DNA of 40,346 bases from Actinomycetes bacterium (GCA_023420415.1 JAEZWF010000047.1:1-40346), one strand, 5' to 3'; positions 17,035 through 25,801 are shown, counted from the stretch's first letter. Numbers and translations: made by a program. The notes: generated from the letters alone by a model not told the origin.

Positions 17035-18195
17035 AAGGTGGCCCTGCTGACGGACTGTTACCTGCCCAGGTTGGGCGGGATCGAGGTCCAGACGCACGAC
17101 CTCGCCGCCCACCTCGTCGCCCGCGGCCACCAGGTCGAGGTGTTCACCGCGACCCCCGGCAGCCGGGGGCAGCGTCACGGCGCCGTGGAGGAGGTCGACG
17201 GCATCCCCGTGCACCGGATGGCGATCCGGCTGCCGTGGGAGCTGCCGGTCAACCCGCTCGCGCCACCGGAGGTGCGACGCCGGCTCGAGAGCGGCGGCTT
17301 CGACGTGGCGCACGTCCACATGGGCGTGGTGAGCCCGTTTGCCACCGACATGGCCGGAGTCGCGCTCGGGCTCGACCTGCCCACGGCCATCACCTGGCAC
17401 TGCCTCATGGAGAGGTCGGCGCCGGTTTTTCGCGCCCTCGGGCACGCGCGCCGATGGGCCGAGCGCGGCGCAGCGGTCTCTGCGGTCTCCAGCATCGCGG
17501 CGGACGACCTGCGGGCCGTGGTGGGGGGATCAAACCCAATCTCGGTGCTGCCCAACGGAATTGACGTCGACCACTGGCGCCGGCCCATGTCCGGACAGGC
17601 GCAAGGGTATGCCGCGGACGCACCGTCCGCCGCGGGTGCACCGGGGCGTCCGGTCGAGGTCGTGGCCGCCATGCGGTTCGCCGCGCGCAAACGCCCCCTC
17701 GCGGTGCTGCGGGTCGCGCACCGGGCCCGCCAGCTCGCGCCGGCCGACGCGGCCATGCGGTTGACGCTGTTCGGCGAGGGCCCACAGCGTCGTCGGCTCG
17801 AGCAGTTCGTCGAGCGCCACGGCATGGCCGACTGGGTGTCGCTGCCGGGGCGCGTGGACCGCGAGGAGCTCAAGGCGCGCTACTGGGCCAGCGACGTCTA
17901 CCTGACACCGGCACGCCTCGAGGCCTTCGGGATCGCCGCGCTCGAGGCGCGCACCAGCGGGCTGCCGGTGGTGGCCCGGCGCGACACGGGCGTCGGCGAC
18001 TTCGTCGTCGACGGTGTCAACGGGCTGTTGGGCGCGGACGACGAGGACCTCGCCCGCAACCTCGCCCGCCTCGTCAGCGACGACGACCTGCGGACGCGCC
18101 TGTGCACCCACAACCGGGCGGTCGCGCCCACCCAGTCCTGGACCGAGGTGGCCGCACTCGCCGAGGAGGAGTACCGCCGGGCGGGTGCCTCGTGA
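17032..18195 (+). CDS. GT4 family glycosyltransferase
   Basis: This 387-aa GT-B fold enzyme has an N-terminal TDCYLPRLGGIEVQTHDLA acceptor domain with its glycine-rich loop. The C-terminal donor domain carries LTLFGEGPQRRRLEQ, VSLPGRV, and the EX7E nucleotide-sugar motif in ARLEAFGIAALEA. Relatives are PimA/PimB- and MshA-like enzymes. The acceptor cannot be assigned, but facing a PIG-L deacetylase gene makes a GlcNAc-containing acceptor or donor plausible. The linker after VDHWRRP contains an unusual Gly/Ala stretch (GYAADAPSAAGAPG) that carries one GTATGCCG word. It overlaps the NUDIX gene as GTGA. Confidence 0.87.
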   Translation: MKVALLTDCYLPRLGGIEVQTHDLAAHLVARGHQVEVFTATPGSRGQRHGAVEEVDGIPVHRMAIRLPWELPVNPLAPPEVRRRLESGGFDVAHVHMGVVSPFATDMAGVALGLDLPTAITWHCLMERSAPVFRALGHARRWAERGAAVSAVSSIAADDLRAVVGGSNPISVLPNGIDVDHWRRPMSGQAQGYAADAPSAAGAPGRPVEVVAAMRFAARKRPLAVLRVAHRARQLAPADAAMRLTLFGEGPQRRRLEQFVERHGMADWVSLPGRVDREELKARYWASDVYLTPARLEAFGIAALEARTSGLPVVARRDTGVGDFVVDGVNGLLGADDEDLARNLARLVSDDDLRTRLCTHNRAVAPTQSWTEVAALAEEEYRRAGAS

Positions 18196-18908
18196 CCGAC
18201 GTGACGGCCGACGCGGCGGGCGGGGTCGGCCGGCGGCTCACCGTCGTGGGTCGCTCGGGGGAGCGGGAGGTCGCGCGGTTCGTCCTGCACCACGGTGCCG
18301 ACCCGACCACCGAGCTCGCCCGGCGCGGCTGGGCGGTGCTGCACGTCGAGGACGTCAGCGGCGTGCCGGGCGGGCTCGAGCTGCGGTACGCCGTGACCGC
18401 AGCGACGCCGGTCCACGCGCCGAGGCGGCCCGCCCCTCGCGACCCCGGCCTGGTCGTCGAGCCCGGCGAGACGGCGCACCCCTACCAGCGCACCGCGGCA
18501 TACGGCGTCGTCACCAGCGAACGCGGGGTGCTGCTCACCGAGCTGTCCGAGCTCACGTCCGCACCCGGGCGGTGGACCCTGCCCGGCGGCGGCCTCGACC
18601 CGGGTGAGTCGCCCCTGGCCGGGCTGCGTCGTGAGATCTGGGAGGAGAGCGGCCAGCGGGTCGAGGGCGAGCGGCTCATCGACGTCCGCAGCCAGCACTG
18701 GGTCGGCCGGGCGCCGAGCGGGCGGCTCGAGGACTTCCACGCCGTGCGGATCGTGTATGCCGCGTGGTGCCCGGAGCCGACCGAGCCCGTGGTCCACGAC
18801 GTGGGCGGCTCGACGGCCGGGGTCGCCTGGGTGAGACGAGAGGACCTCGGTGGCTACACGCTCACCCGGTCCTTCGCGGCGCACCTGCACCGCTGGCTCG
18901 ACGCCTGA
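18192..18908 (+). CDS. NUDIX hydrolase with N-terminal extension
   Basis: 238 aa. The NUDIX box is complete (about residues 133-155: G x5 E x7 REIWEESGQ), so it should cleave a nucleoside diphosphate linked to another group using Mg2+. The ~100 residues before the NUDIX fold are an additional beta-rich domain of unknown role. The GTG start overlaps the glycosyltransferase stop, suggesting coupled expression. A nucleotide-sugar clean-up role is possible but not shown. It ends 2 bp from the stop codon of the convergent gene. Confidence 0.85.
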   Translation: MTDVTADAAGGVGRRLTVVGRSGEREVARFVLHHGADPTTELARRGWAVLHVEDVSGVPGGLELRYAVTAATPVHAPRRPAPRDPGLVVEPGETAHPYQRTAAYGVVTSERGVLLTELSELTSAPGRWTLPGGGLDPGESPLAGLRREIWEESGQRVEGERLIDVRSQHWVGRAPSGRLEDFHAVRIVYAAWCPEPTEPVVHDVGGSTAGVAWVRREDLGGYTLTRSFAAHLHRWLDA

Positions 18909-18910
18909 GC

Positions 18911-19423
18911 TCAGCTGGTGCTGCGGCGACGGGTGCCGACCAGGCCGAACAGCCCGAGCACCACCAGCAGCCCGCCAACCGCCACGATGCCGAGCGGGCC
19001 GACGTTGCCCCAGTCGACCGACACCTCGCCCAGCTCCTGCCACAGGACCAGCCCGGCCACGGCCAGGCAGACGAGCCCGAGCAGCACCGGTGGCAGGTGC
19101 GGCCCGGACGGTCGTTCGGGCACGGGGGCGGATGCCTGCGCGGTGCCGTCCGCGTCGCGGGTGGCGTGACTGGTGGCGTCGTCGGTGGGGTGACTGCCGA
19201 CTGTGCCGGAAGCGTTGTGCTGCACCGGGATCGGAGCCGGCGCCCAGGTCGTGTCGCCCTCGACGTGGGTGGCTGACGGTTGGTGCTCCCGGGGTCCGAG
19301 CAGCTGGGTGTCCAGCGGCTCGGCGCTCTGGTCGTCGCGCAGGTCAACCTCACGGGTGGGATCGGTGGGGTCGGTGGGTTCGAGACGCTGGGTGTCGTCG
19401 TGGTCGGGGGTGTTCGTGGTCAT
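18911..19423 (-). CDS. Small membrane protein with acidic N-terminal tail
   Basis: 170 aa, not assigned to a named family. Residues 1-105 are acidic, Thr/Pro-rich and probably disordered (including TDPTDPT). Two hydrophobic helices follow (about 112-128 and 141-160) with a short WGNVGPLG loop, and the end is basic (TRRRSTS). The ATG has a perfect AAGGAG 8 nt upstream, one of the clearest ribosome binding sites in the window. It follows the PspC protein gene by 4 bp, so it belongs to that operon and to envelope maintenance by association. Confidence 0.75.
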   Translation of the reverse strand: MTTNTPDHDDTQRLEPTDPTDPTREVDLRDDQSAEPLDTQLLGPREHQPSATHVEGDTTWAPAPIPVQHNASGTVGSHPTDDATSHATRDADGTAQASAPVPERPSGPHLPPVLLGLVCLAVAGLVLWQELGEVSVDWGNVGPLGIVAVGGLLVVLGLFGLVGTRRRSTS

Positions 19424-19427
19424 GGGG

Positions 19428-20909
19428 TCACTCCTTGCCGATGAGGATCTGGCCGATGCCGACGTGGGCCGTGACGACGACATCCGGAGCGCCCTCACCA
19501 AAGGTCTCGACGGTGCTGATGTCGCTGCCGTCGCGGGCGCCCGGCGTGGTGTCGCCGAACGGGTCTGAGCCGGATGCGTCGGCGTCGAGGGGACGACTCG
19601 TCTGGTCGCGTGCGATGTCGCCGACACCGACGCTGCTGCGCACCTGCACGGTGAGGTCGTCCGGGACCCGCACCTTCACCTCACCGATCCCGACCTTCGC
19701 CTCGACCTGAGCCGGCGTGGCAGGGTCGTTCGGCAGCTGGCGCAGGTCGAGCGCGCCGGACCCGACGCCGAGCCGGTACTTCGCGTTGGCGTCGTCGGCC
19801 GACGGTCGCCAGACGCGGTCGCCGACCCCGCCGCCGAAGTCGACGTCCGGCAGCACGGCCGAGGCCCAGGTCGTGAGGGCGAGCAGCACCGCGACGAACG
19901 CCGTGAGCCCGGTGCGGAACCCGGCCACGCCGAGCCCGACGAGCGCGAGGCCGAAGACCCCGAGCGCGACGGCGAGCGCGACCGTCTCCTCACTGCCGGC
20001 CCAGCTGCCGTTGTCGTGCAGCCAGAGCGTGAGGCCGTATGCCGCGAGGGCGAGACCACCGACGAGGACGGCACCGATGAAACCGGCCGAGCGGCGCTTC
20101 GGCGGCGGCGGTGACTGGGGTGGGCGAGGGGCGATGCCTGCCGGCGGCGGAGTCTGCGGTGGCGGACCGTATGCCGGGCCGGCGGGTGGTGGGCCGTACG
20201 GCCCGGCCGGGGTGCCGGTGGCGGCCGCCTCGGTCGGTGCGGTGCCGGCGGGAGCCGGCGGCGCGGCATACGTCATGGTCGGATCCTGCCCCGGCGCCCA
20301 CGGTGGGGTGGGCGCCGACGTGCTCGAGGGGTTGGCGCGGTTCGCGCTCCACTGCTCGGCGCGTTCGCCGAGCTCGACCGAGGCGGCAGCGACGCGGTCG
20401 CTCGCCTGCTGGGTCCACTGCGCGGCCTGCCCTGCGGCGTGGCGCACCTGACCGGGCTGGCGGTTGCGGGTGACGAGCCAGACCACGAGGCCGACCGGCA
20501 GCAGCACCCACCAGAACCACGCGAACCCGCCGTTGTCGCCGGCGAAGCCGAGGCCACCGAACAGCGTCAAGGCGATGACGACCAGCAGGATGATGCCGAG
20601 CACGTCGCCACCGCGCACCGCGCGCTCGGCGACGATCTCACCCTTGTCGTTCGGGATGAACGCCCACGCCACGAGGTAGATCGTGAAGCCCAGACCGCCG
20701 AGGATCACGAGCAGCACCACCGCCGCACGGATCACGATGGGGTCGACATCGAGCCGGCGGGCGATGCCGGAGCACACACCCGCGATCCACTTGTCGTCGC
20801 CGTCGCGGCGCAGGTCGATCGACCTCAGCCAGCCGAAGAAGCGGTCCAGGCCGCTCGTGTTGTCCGTGGGCGCCGCGGTGGGCCCGGGGTTCTGCGTCAT
20901 GTCATCCAT
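19428..20909 (-). CDS. PspC domain membrane protein with C-terminal toast-rack-like domain
   Basis: 493 aa. An N-terminal PspC domain (about 22-85: FGWLRSIDLRRDGDDKWIAGVCSG, the ARRLDVDPIVIRA segment and a helix) is followed by two helices with a WFWWVLLP motif. Then come an Ala/Gln amphipathic stretch, a long Pro/Gly/Ala/Tyr-rich linker, and three to four helices. The C-terminal domain (LGVGSGALDLRQL, VGIGEVKVRVP, SVGVGDI) resembles the repeated glycine strands of LiaF/DUF4097-type toast-rack domains. It probably senses or buffers envelope stress with the divergent PspC-kinase. The start could be 20909 (MDDMTQN) or 20900. The linker holds three copies of the GTATGCCG word. Confidence 0.82.
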   Translation of the reverse strand: MDDMTQNPGPTAAPTDNTSGLDRFFGWLRSIDLRRDGDDKWIAGVCSGIARRLDVDPIVIRAAVVLLVILGGLGFTIYLVAWAFIPNDKGEIVAERAVRGGDVLGIILLVVIALTLFGGLGFAGDNGGFAWFWWVLLPVGLVVWLVTRNRQPGQVRHAAGQAAQWTQQASDRVAAASVELGERAEQWSANRANPSSTSAPTPPWAPGQDPTMTYAAPPAPAGTAPTEAAATGTPAGPYGPPPAGPAYGPPPQTPPPAGIAPRPPQSPPPPKRRSAGFIGAVLVGGLALAAYGLTLWLHDNGSWAGSEETVALAVALGVFGLALVGLGVAGFRTGLTAFVAVLLALTTWASAVLPDVDFGGGVGDRVWRPSADDANAKYRLGVGSGALDLRQLPNDPATPAQVEAKVGIGEVKVRVPDDLTVQVRSSVGVGDIARDQTSRPLDADASGSDPFGDTTPGARDGSDISTVETFGEGAPDVVVTAHVGIGQILIGKE

Positions 20910-21013
20910 GGTGTCGTCGCCCACCGGGCCCTGCCATGAGGGTCGACCCTGAACCGACCCTGATGGGACCCCCGAGGACCCCGGGATCGTTCGGAATCGG
21001 TGCCGGCGTGCGT

Positions 21014-21028
21014 CAGGATGAAGACATG
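21014..21028 (+). promoter_or_regulatory. Leaderless-type promoter of PspC-kinase gene
   Basis: CAGGAT at 21014-21019, six bases (GAAGAC), then ATG at 21026. It lies in the 116-bp region between the two divergent PspC genes. Confidence 0.4.
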
Positions 21029-22384
21029 CCGACTCCGTACGAGCGGCCCGCCCCCGCACCCGAGGGGAGGGCCACCGCCATCCCCTCCGCCGCCGTCCCG
21101 GCCGCCGCGAGGCCGCGACGCGTGTTCGCCCGCCCCGCCGAGGGCAAGGTGATCGCCGGCGTCTCTGCCGGGCTGGCGGAGCACCTCGGCTGGTCGGTGC
21201 GCTGGATCCGGGTGGCGTTCGTGCTGCTGTGCATCCCCACCGGTGCCGGCCTCGTGGCCTACGTCTTCCTCTGGGCGCTCAGCCCGCAGTCGCGTGGCGG
21301 GGTCATCGGTGACGGCACGACCACCATCGACCCGGCCGACCCGCAAGCCGCTGCCCGCGTGCCCGACCCCGCCACGACGCAGGCCGCGTCCGAGGAGCGC
21401 GACGCCACGCGGGTGCTGCTCATCGGGGGCGTCATGGTCTTCCTCGGCCTCGTCGTCGCGGCCCAGAGCGCCGGGTTCAACGCCCGGCTCGGCATCCTCG
21501 TGCCCCTGCTGGTGGTGGCGGTGGGGGCGGTGATCGCATGGTCGCAGCTGGATGACGCCCAACGCGGCCGGTGGCTCGGAAACGACTCCGGCACAAAGCG
21601 ATTCAGCGCCGCGCGGCTCGTCTTCGGCGGCATCCTGGCGCTTGCCGGGCTCGTCATCATGGCGACCCGCGGCCGCTCGATCTCGGCCATGTGGGACATC
21701 GGCGCCGCCGTCATCGCGGTGCTCGCCGGCATCGCCCTCATCGCGGCCCCGTGGATGCTGCGGCTGTGGTCGGACCTGCGCCGCGAACAGGCCGAGCTGG
21801 CCCGCGCCACCGAACGCGCCGACATCGCCGCCCACCTGCACGACTCGGTGCTCCAGACGCTCGCACTCATCCAGCGCAAGGCGCAGGACCCCACCGCCGT
21901 CGTCCAGCTCGCGCGCGCCCAGGAGCGCGAGCTGCGCTCGTGGCTGTATGCCGCGCCGACCGACCCGGACGTCACCCTCGCCGCCGCGGTCGCCGAGGCG
22001 GCGCACGAGGTGGAGGAGCTGCACGGCATACCCATCGACGTCGTCTCCACCGGCGACCGGCCACTCGAGGACGGCGGCCAGGCCCTGGTGCGCGCCGTCC
22101 GCGAAGCCCTGGTCAACGCGGTCCGGCACGGCGCCGCGCCCGTGTCGCTCTACCTCGAGGTCGGGCCCTCCGGTGTCGAGGCGTTCGTGCGCGACCACGG
22201 CCCCGGATTCGACCTCGACGACGTGCCCGAGGACCGGCTCGGCGTCCGCGGTTCCATCCTCGGCAGGATGGAACGCCACGGCGGGCAGGCACGGGTGCGC
22301 CGCCTCGAGAACGGCACCGAAGTCAGCTTCGCACTGCCGCCAATCACGGCGGACGCACCAGAGGAGAGCCATGACCACGCCTGA
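21026..22384 (+). CDS. PspC-domain sensor histidine kinase (NarL-type)
   Basis: 452 aa. A PspC domain (about 36-90: FARPAEGKVIAGVSAGLAEHLG, then a helix) leads into several more membrane helices. The HisKA_3-type dimerisation region has the phospho-accepting H272 in AHLHDSVLQTLALIQ, and the HATPase domain shows REALVNAVRHG (N box) and DHGPGFD (G1). Kinases of this layout sense cell-envelope stress and are common in actinobacteria beside a second PspC protein, as here. The response regulator gene starts inside its last codons. Confidence 0.9.
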   Translation: MPTPYERPAPAPEGRATAIPSAAVPAAARPRRVFARPAEGKVIAGVSAGLAEHLGWSVRWIRVAFVLLCIPTGAGLVAYVFLWALSPQSRGGVIGDGTTTIDPADPQAAARVPDPATTQAASEERDATRVLLIGGVMVFLGLVVAAQSAGFNARLGILVPLLVVAVGAVIAWSQLDDAQRGRWLGNDSGTKRFSAARLVFGGILALAGLVIMATRGRSISAMWDIGAAVIAVLAGIALIAAPWMLRLWSDLRREQAELARATERADIAAHLHDSVLQTLALIQRKAQDPTAVVQLARAQERELRSWLYAAPTDPDVTLAAAVAEAAHEVEELHGIPIDVVSTGDRPLEDGGQALVRAVREALVNAVRHGAAPVSLYLEVGPSGVEAFVRDHGPGFDLDDVPEDRLGVRGSILGRMERHGGQARVRRLENGTEVSFALPPITADAPEESHDHA

Positions 22385-23063
22385 CCGCACCGCCCCGCGC
22401 GCCCGCGTGCGGGTCGTCCTCGTCGACGACCACCGCATGTTCCGCTCGGGGGTGCGGGCCGAGATCGGTGAACTCGTCGACATCGTGGGGGAGGCTCCCG
22501 ATGTCGACTCCGCGGTCACCGTGATCCGCGAGACGCGCCCGGCCGTGGTGCTGCTCGACGTGCACCTGCCCGGCGGCAACGGCAACGGCGGCGTCGACGT
22601 GCTGCACGGTGCGCGGGGGCTCGAGACCGCCGACGGCCAGCCGGTGCGGTTCCTCGCGCTGTCGGTGTCCGACGCGGCCGAGGACGTCATCGCGGTCATC
22701 CGTGCCGGAGCACGCGGCTACGTCACCAAGACCATCACCGCGACCGACCTCATCCATGCGATCCGCCGCGTGTCCGACGGCGACGCGGTGTTCTCACCGC
22801 GGCTGGCTGGCTTCGTGCTCGACGCGTTCGGGGCGGCCGCAGGTGAGATCGCCGAGGTCGACGAGGAGCTCGACCGGCTGTCCGCGCGCGAGCGCGAGGT
22901 GATGCGGCTGATCGCGCGCGGGTACCAGTACAAGGAAGTCGCCAAGGAGCTGTTCATCTCGGTCAAGACCGTCGAGACGCACGTGTCGTCGGTGCTGCGC
23001 AAGCTCCAACTGTCGTCGCGGCACGAGCTCACCGCGTGGGCGATGGGCCGGCGCCTGCTCTGA
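22371..23063 (+). CDS. NarL/LuxR family response regulator
   Basis: 230 aa. The receiver domain has VLVDDHRMFRSGVR at the start, the phospho-acceptor D63 in VVLLDVHLPGG, and the conserved Lys in YVTKTI. The C-terminal LuxR helix-turn-helix is present (LSAREREVMRLIARGYQYKEVAKEL and VKTVETHVSSVLRKL, in order). It is the cognate regulator of the PspC-kinase: the genes overlap by 14 bp and GAGGAG precedes the ATG. It likely controls one or both PspC operons. A perfect 11-bp hairpin follows the stop. Confidence 0.93.
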   Translation: MTTPDRTAPRARVRVVLVDDHRMFRSGVRAEIGELVDIVGEAPDVDSAVTVIRETRPAVVLLDVHLPGGNGNGGVDVLHGARGLETADGQPVRFLALSVSDAAEDVIAVIRAGARGYVTKTITATDLIHAIRRVSDGDAVFSPRLAGFVLDAFGAAAGEIAEVDEELDRLSAREREVMRLIARGYQYKEVAKELFISVKTVETHVSSVLRKLQLSSRHELTAWAMGRRLL

Positions 23064-23075
23064 GACGCGCAGTAT

Positions 23076-23107
23076 GCCGCGTGGCCGGCGGGCACGGGCC
23101 ACGCGGC
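23076..23107 (+). terminator. Hairpin after the kinase-regulator operon
   Basis: GCCGCGTGGCC (23076-23086) pairs perfectly with GGCCACGCGGC (23097-23107) around a 10-base loop. It overlaps a GTATGCCG word and directly touches the -10 box of the next gene, so it may be a terminator, an operator, or both. There is no T-tract. Confidence 0.55.
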
Positions 23108-23122
23108 TAGGCTGCGCGCATG
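23108..23122 (+). promoter_or_regulatory. Leaderless-type promoter of small membrane protein gene
   Basis: TAGGCT at 23108-23113, six bases (GCGCGC), then ATG at 23120, with no Shine-Dalgarno sequence. Confidence 0.5.
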
Positions 23123-23464
23123 GACTTCCTGCGCGACCTCTTCCTGGTGCTGCACCTCCTCGGCCTCGCGGCGATCGTCGGCAGCGCCGTCTTCGTGGCC
23201 CGCGGCAAGGCAACCCCGGCGCTCGTGTGGGGCGCCCGGATCCAGCTGCTGACCGGGCTCATCCTCACCGGCATCGCCGAGTCGGGCGACGACGCGCCCA
23301 ACCACGCCAAGATCGGCGTCAAGCTGGTCGTCGCGCTGGCGGTCGTCGCGTGCGCCGAGATCGCCAATGCCGGCGAACGCAAGGGCGCACCGAAGCCCAA
23401 CCTCGTCACCGTGGCCGGCGCGCTCGCGGTCCTCAACACCCTGGTCGCCGTCTTCTGGCACTGA
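23120..23464 (+). CDS. Small four-helix integral membrane protein
   Basis: 114 aa with four hydrophobic segments (about 5-27, 34-52, 65-84 and 95-113), short loops and a charged loop GERKGAPKPN before the last helix. The layout resembles the small actinobacterial integral membrane proteins annotated as hypothetical next to regulators. No catalytic motif is visible. The ATG is fixed by the -10 box six bases upstream. It ends just before a long inverted repeat that separates it from the convergent polymerase gene. Confidence 0.72.
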   Translation: MDFLRDLFLVLHLLGLAAIVGSAVFVARGKATPALVWGARIQLLTGLILTGIAESGDDAPNHAKIGVKLVVALAVVACAEIANAGERKGAPKPNLVTVAGALAVLNTLVAVFWH

Positions 23465-23470
23465 GCCCTC

Positions 23471-23545
23471 CCGCAAAACGGGGGTTGCTGGCATGAAACG
23501 GGTGGAAATTCGGCCCGTTTTACGCACGCAACCCCCGTTTTGCGG
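23471..23545. terminator. Long imperfect hairpin between convergent genes
   Basis: The outer arm CCGCAAAACGGGGGTTGC (23471-23488) is perfectly complementary to the last 18 bases. A 7-base internal bubble follows, then the inner arm AAACGGG/CCCGTTT, around an 11-base loop. It lies between a plus-strand stop (23464) and a minus-strand stop (23574), so a bidirectional terminator is the simplest reading. The A4/T4 run sits inside the arms. Confidence 0.6.
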
Positions 23546-23573
23546 TGCTGGTGACTGCGGGGTGAGGCCACGT

Positions 23574-24710
23574 TCAGGTCGTCGGGGCCACGTCGTCGGT
23601 GGCGCCGGCGGTGCCGGACCGCTGGGCGCTCGGCCCGCCTCGCCCGGTCGAGCGCGGTGAGTCGTACCCGCCCTCGGGTGGCACCATCTCGGCGCGCACC
23701 CCGAGCAGCCGCACCGGGCGCTCGTCCTCGAGGGCGGTGAACAGGGCCTCGGCCGTCGCGGCGATGACGTCCGGGTCGTAGGTCGGCTCGACAAGCTTGC
23801 GCCCCCGGTTGACCGTGAAGAACGGCGCGAACCGCACCTTGAGGAAGACCCGCATGCAGGGGCGTTCCTCGGCGCGGATGTCCTCGACCACCTGACTGGC
23901 AAGCTCGCGCAACGCAGCCGAGATCTCTTGCGGCTCAGTGAGGTTCGCCTGGTAGGTCGTCTCACGGCCGTGGGCGCGGGCCACCCAGGGGGTGTCGTCG
24001 ACGGTGGCCGAGCTGACGCCGCGGCCCAGCCGCCCGTAGTGCGGGCCCATGGTGGGTCCGAACTCCGCCACGAGCACGGCTTCGTCGGCGTCGGCGAGCT
24101 CCTCCACCGTGCGGTAGCCGTGGCTGGCCAGCCGGGCGGCGATCCGCGTGCCCACGCCCCACAGGGCCGTCGTCGGTCGCGCGCCCATCACCTCGAACCA
24201 GTTGTCGCGGGTCAGCCGGTAGACCCCCTGCGGCTTGCCGAAGTCGGTCGCGATCTTGGCCCGCACCTTGGTGTCGCCGACCCCCACGGAGCAGTGCAGC
24301 GACGTCGCCTCGAAGACCGCCGTCCGGATCGAGTTCGCATATGCCACAGGGTCTTCCGTCGTGACCCCCACGAACGCCTCGTCCCAGCCGAGCACCTCGA
24401 CGACCGCACCCGGCATACCTCGCAGCACCGCCATCACCGAGGCCGACGCTTCCTCGTAGGCCGGTGCGTCGACGGGGAGGAACACCGCGTCGGGACACTT
24501 GCGCACGGCTGTCTTGAGCGGCATACCCGACCGGATGCCGAACTCACGCGCCTCGTAGGACGCGGTCGACACCACGGCCCGCTCGCTCGGGTCGCCGCGC
24601 CCGCCCACCACGACCGGCAGGCCGGCGAGCTCGGGCCGGCGCAGGATCTCGACCGCCGCGATGAACTGGTCGAGGTCGACGTGCAGCACCCACGGACGCT
24701 CGTCGGTCAT
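23574..24710 (-). CDS. Y-family DNA polymerase, DinB2-like, with aliphatic steric gate
   Basis: This 378-aa translesion polymerase has its catalytic acidic residues in HVDLDQF (D12) and GWDEAFVG (D110, E111). YEAREFGIRSGMP, LWGVGTRIAARLASHG (helix-hairpin-helix) and RPVRLLGVRAE of the little finger follow. Most DinB proteins read DxDxF[FY]A at the active site. Here the text is DLDQFIAAVE, so the steric-gate position is I17 instead of Phe/Tyr. From memory, Mycobacterium smegmatis DinB2 reads DLDQFLASVE and is known to incorporate ribonucleotides. The C-terminal 35 residues are disordered, with no evident clamp-binding QLxLF motif. ATG start. Confidence 0.9.
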   Translation of the reverse strand: MTDERPWVLHVDLDQFIAAVEILRRPELAGLPVVVGGRGDPSERAVVSTASYEAREFGIRSGMPLKTAVRKCPDAVFLPVDAPAYEEASASVMAVLRGMPGAVVEVLGWDEAFVGVTTEDPVAYANSIRTAVFEATSLHCSVGVGDTKVRAKIATDFGKPQGVYRLTRDNWFEVMGARPTTALWGVGTRIAARLASHGYRTVEELADADEAVLVAEFGPTMGPHYGRLGRGVSSATVDDTPWVARAHGRETTYQANLTEPQEISAALRELASQVVEDIRAEERPCMRVFLKVRFAPFFTVNRGRKLVEPTYDPDVIAATAEALFTALEDERPVRLLGVRAEMVPPEGGYDSPRSTGRGGPSAQRSGTAGATDDVAPTT

Positions 24711-24749
24711 GGCCCCATCCTGCCGCGCCGCACCGTCAGGGCCAGCGGA

Positions 24750-25736
24750 TTACGGGATCAGCAGGAGCTTGCCGGTCGTGCGCCGGGCCTCGAGGTCGTC
24801 GTAGGCGCGGGCAGCCTCGGTGAGCGGGTAGCGGCCGCCGATCTCGAGGTGCAGCCGCCCGGCCGCCAGGTCGCCCAGCACCGACTCACCCCGCTCGAGC
24901 AGCTCCTCGCGCGTCGCCGTGTAGTTGACCAGCGTCGGCCGCGTGACGTAGACCGACCCCGCCTTGTTGAGCCGCTGGAGGTCGAACGGCGGCACCTGGC
25001 CACTCGCACCGCCGAACAGCACGAGCATCCCGCGCGGGCGCAGCGAGTCCAGCGACGCATCGAAGGTCGCCTTCCCCACGCCGTCGTACGCGACGTCAAC
25101 TCCGTTGCCACCATTGGCTTTTCGGACGGCGGCAGCCAGGTCGTCGGTCTCCCGGTAGTTGATCGCCGCGACCGCCCCGAGCCGACGCGCGATCTCCAGC
25201 TTGTCCTCCGAGCCTGCCGTCGCGATGACCTTGCCGCCCTTGGCCGTGATCATCTGCACGAGCAGCTGGCCGACGCCGCCGGCCGCGGCGTGGACGAGGG
25301 CCACGGTCCCCGGTCCCACGGCATACGTGGAGTTGACGAGGTAGTGCGCGGTCATCCCCTGGAGCATGGCTGCGGCCGCGGTCTCGAGGTCGAGACCGTC
25401 GGGCACCGGCACGAGGTCCTTGACCGGCCGGTTGACGAGGGTCGCCCCTGCGCCGACGGGGTGCGCCCACGCGACGCGGTCGCCGACGGCCACCTCGGTG
25501 ACGCCCTCGCCGACCGCGGTCACCGTGCCCGCACCTTCGCTCGCCGTCACGAACGGCGTGTCCATCGGGTAGACGCCCTGCCGCTGGTAGACGTCGATGA
25601 AGTTGACGCCGATCGCGGCCACCTGCACCTGCGCCTCGCCGGGGCCGGGCGGCGACACCTGCACCTCCTGCACCTCCAGGACGGAGGAGTCGCCGGGCTT
25701 GGTGCACACGAGCGCGGTGGCAGTGGTGTCGGTCAT
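24750..25736 (-). CDS. NAD(P)H:quinone oxidoreductase (zinc-less MDR, QOR type)
   Basis: This 328-aa soluble MDR-superfamily enzyme has GVNFIDVYQRQGVYP, SEGAGTVTAVGEGV, the NADPH-binding VHAAAGGVGQLLVQM Rossmann loop, the NYRETDD strand and YPLTEAARAYDDLEARRTTGK at the C-terminus. The catalytic zinc cysteines of alcohol dehydrogenases are missing, which fits quinone reductase. The ATG was chosen because upstream codons look non-coding. It lies 39 bp upstream of the polymerase gene start on the same strand, so co-transcription is possible. Confidence 0.9.
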   Translation of the reverse strand: MTDTTATALVCTKPGDSSVLEVQEVQVSPPGPGEAQVQVAAIGVNFIDVYQRQGVYPMDTPFVTASEGAGTVTAVGEGVTEVAVGDRVAWAHPVGAGATLVNRPVKDLVPVPDGLDLETAAAAMLQGMTAHYLVNSTYAVGPGTVALVHAAAGGVGQLLVQMITAKGGKVIATAGSEDKLEIARRLGAVAAINYRETDDLAAAVRKANGGNGVDVAYDGVGKATFDASLDSLRPRGMLVLFGGASGQVPPFDLQRLNKAGSVYVTRPTLVNYTATREELLERGESVLGDLAAGRLHLEIGGRYPLTEAARAYDDLEARRTTGKLLLIP

Positions 25737-25801
25737 GAGCCGACTGTATGCCGCGTGCTCGCCCGCCGTCGCGGACGGGCCGGTCAGCGTGGAGACGTCG
25801 G

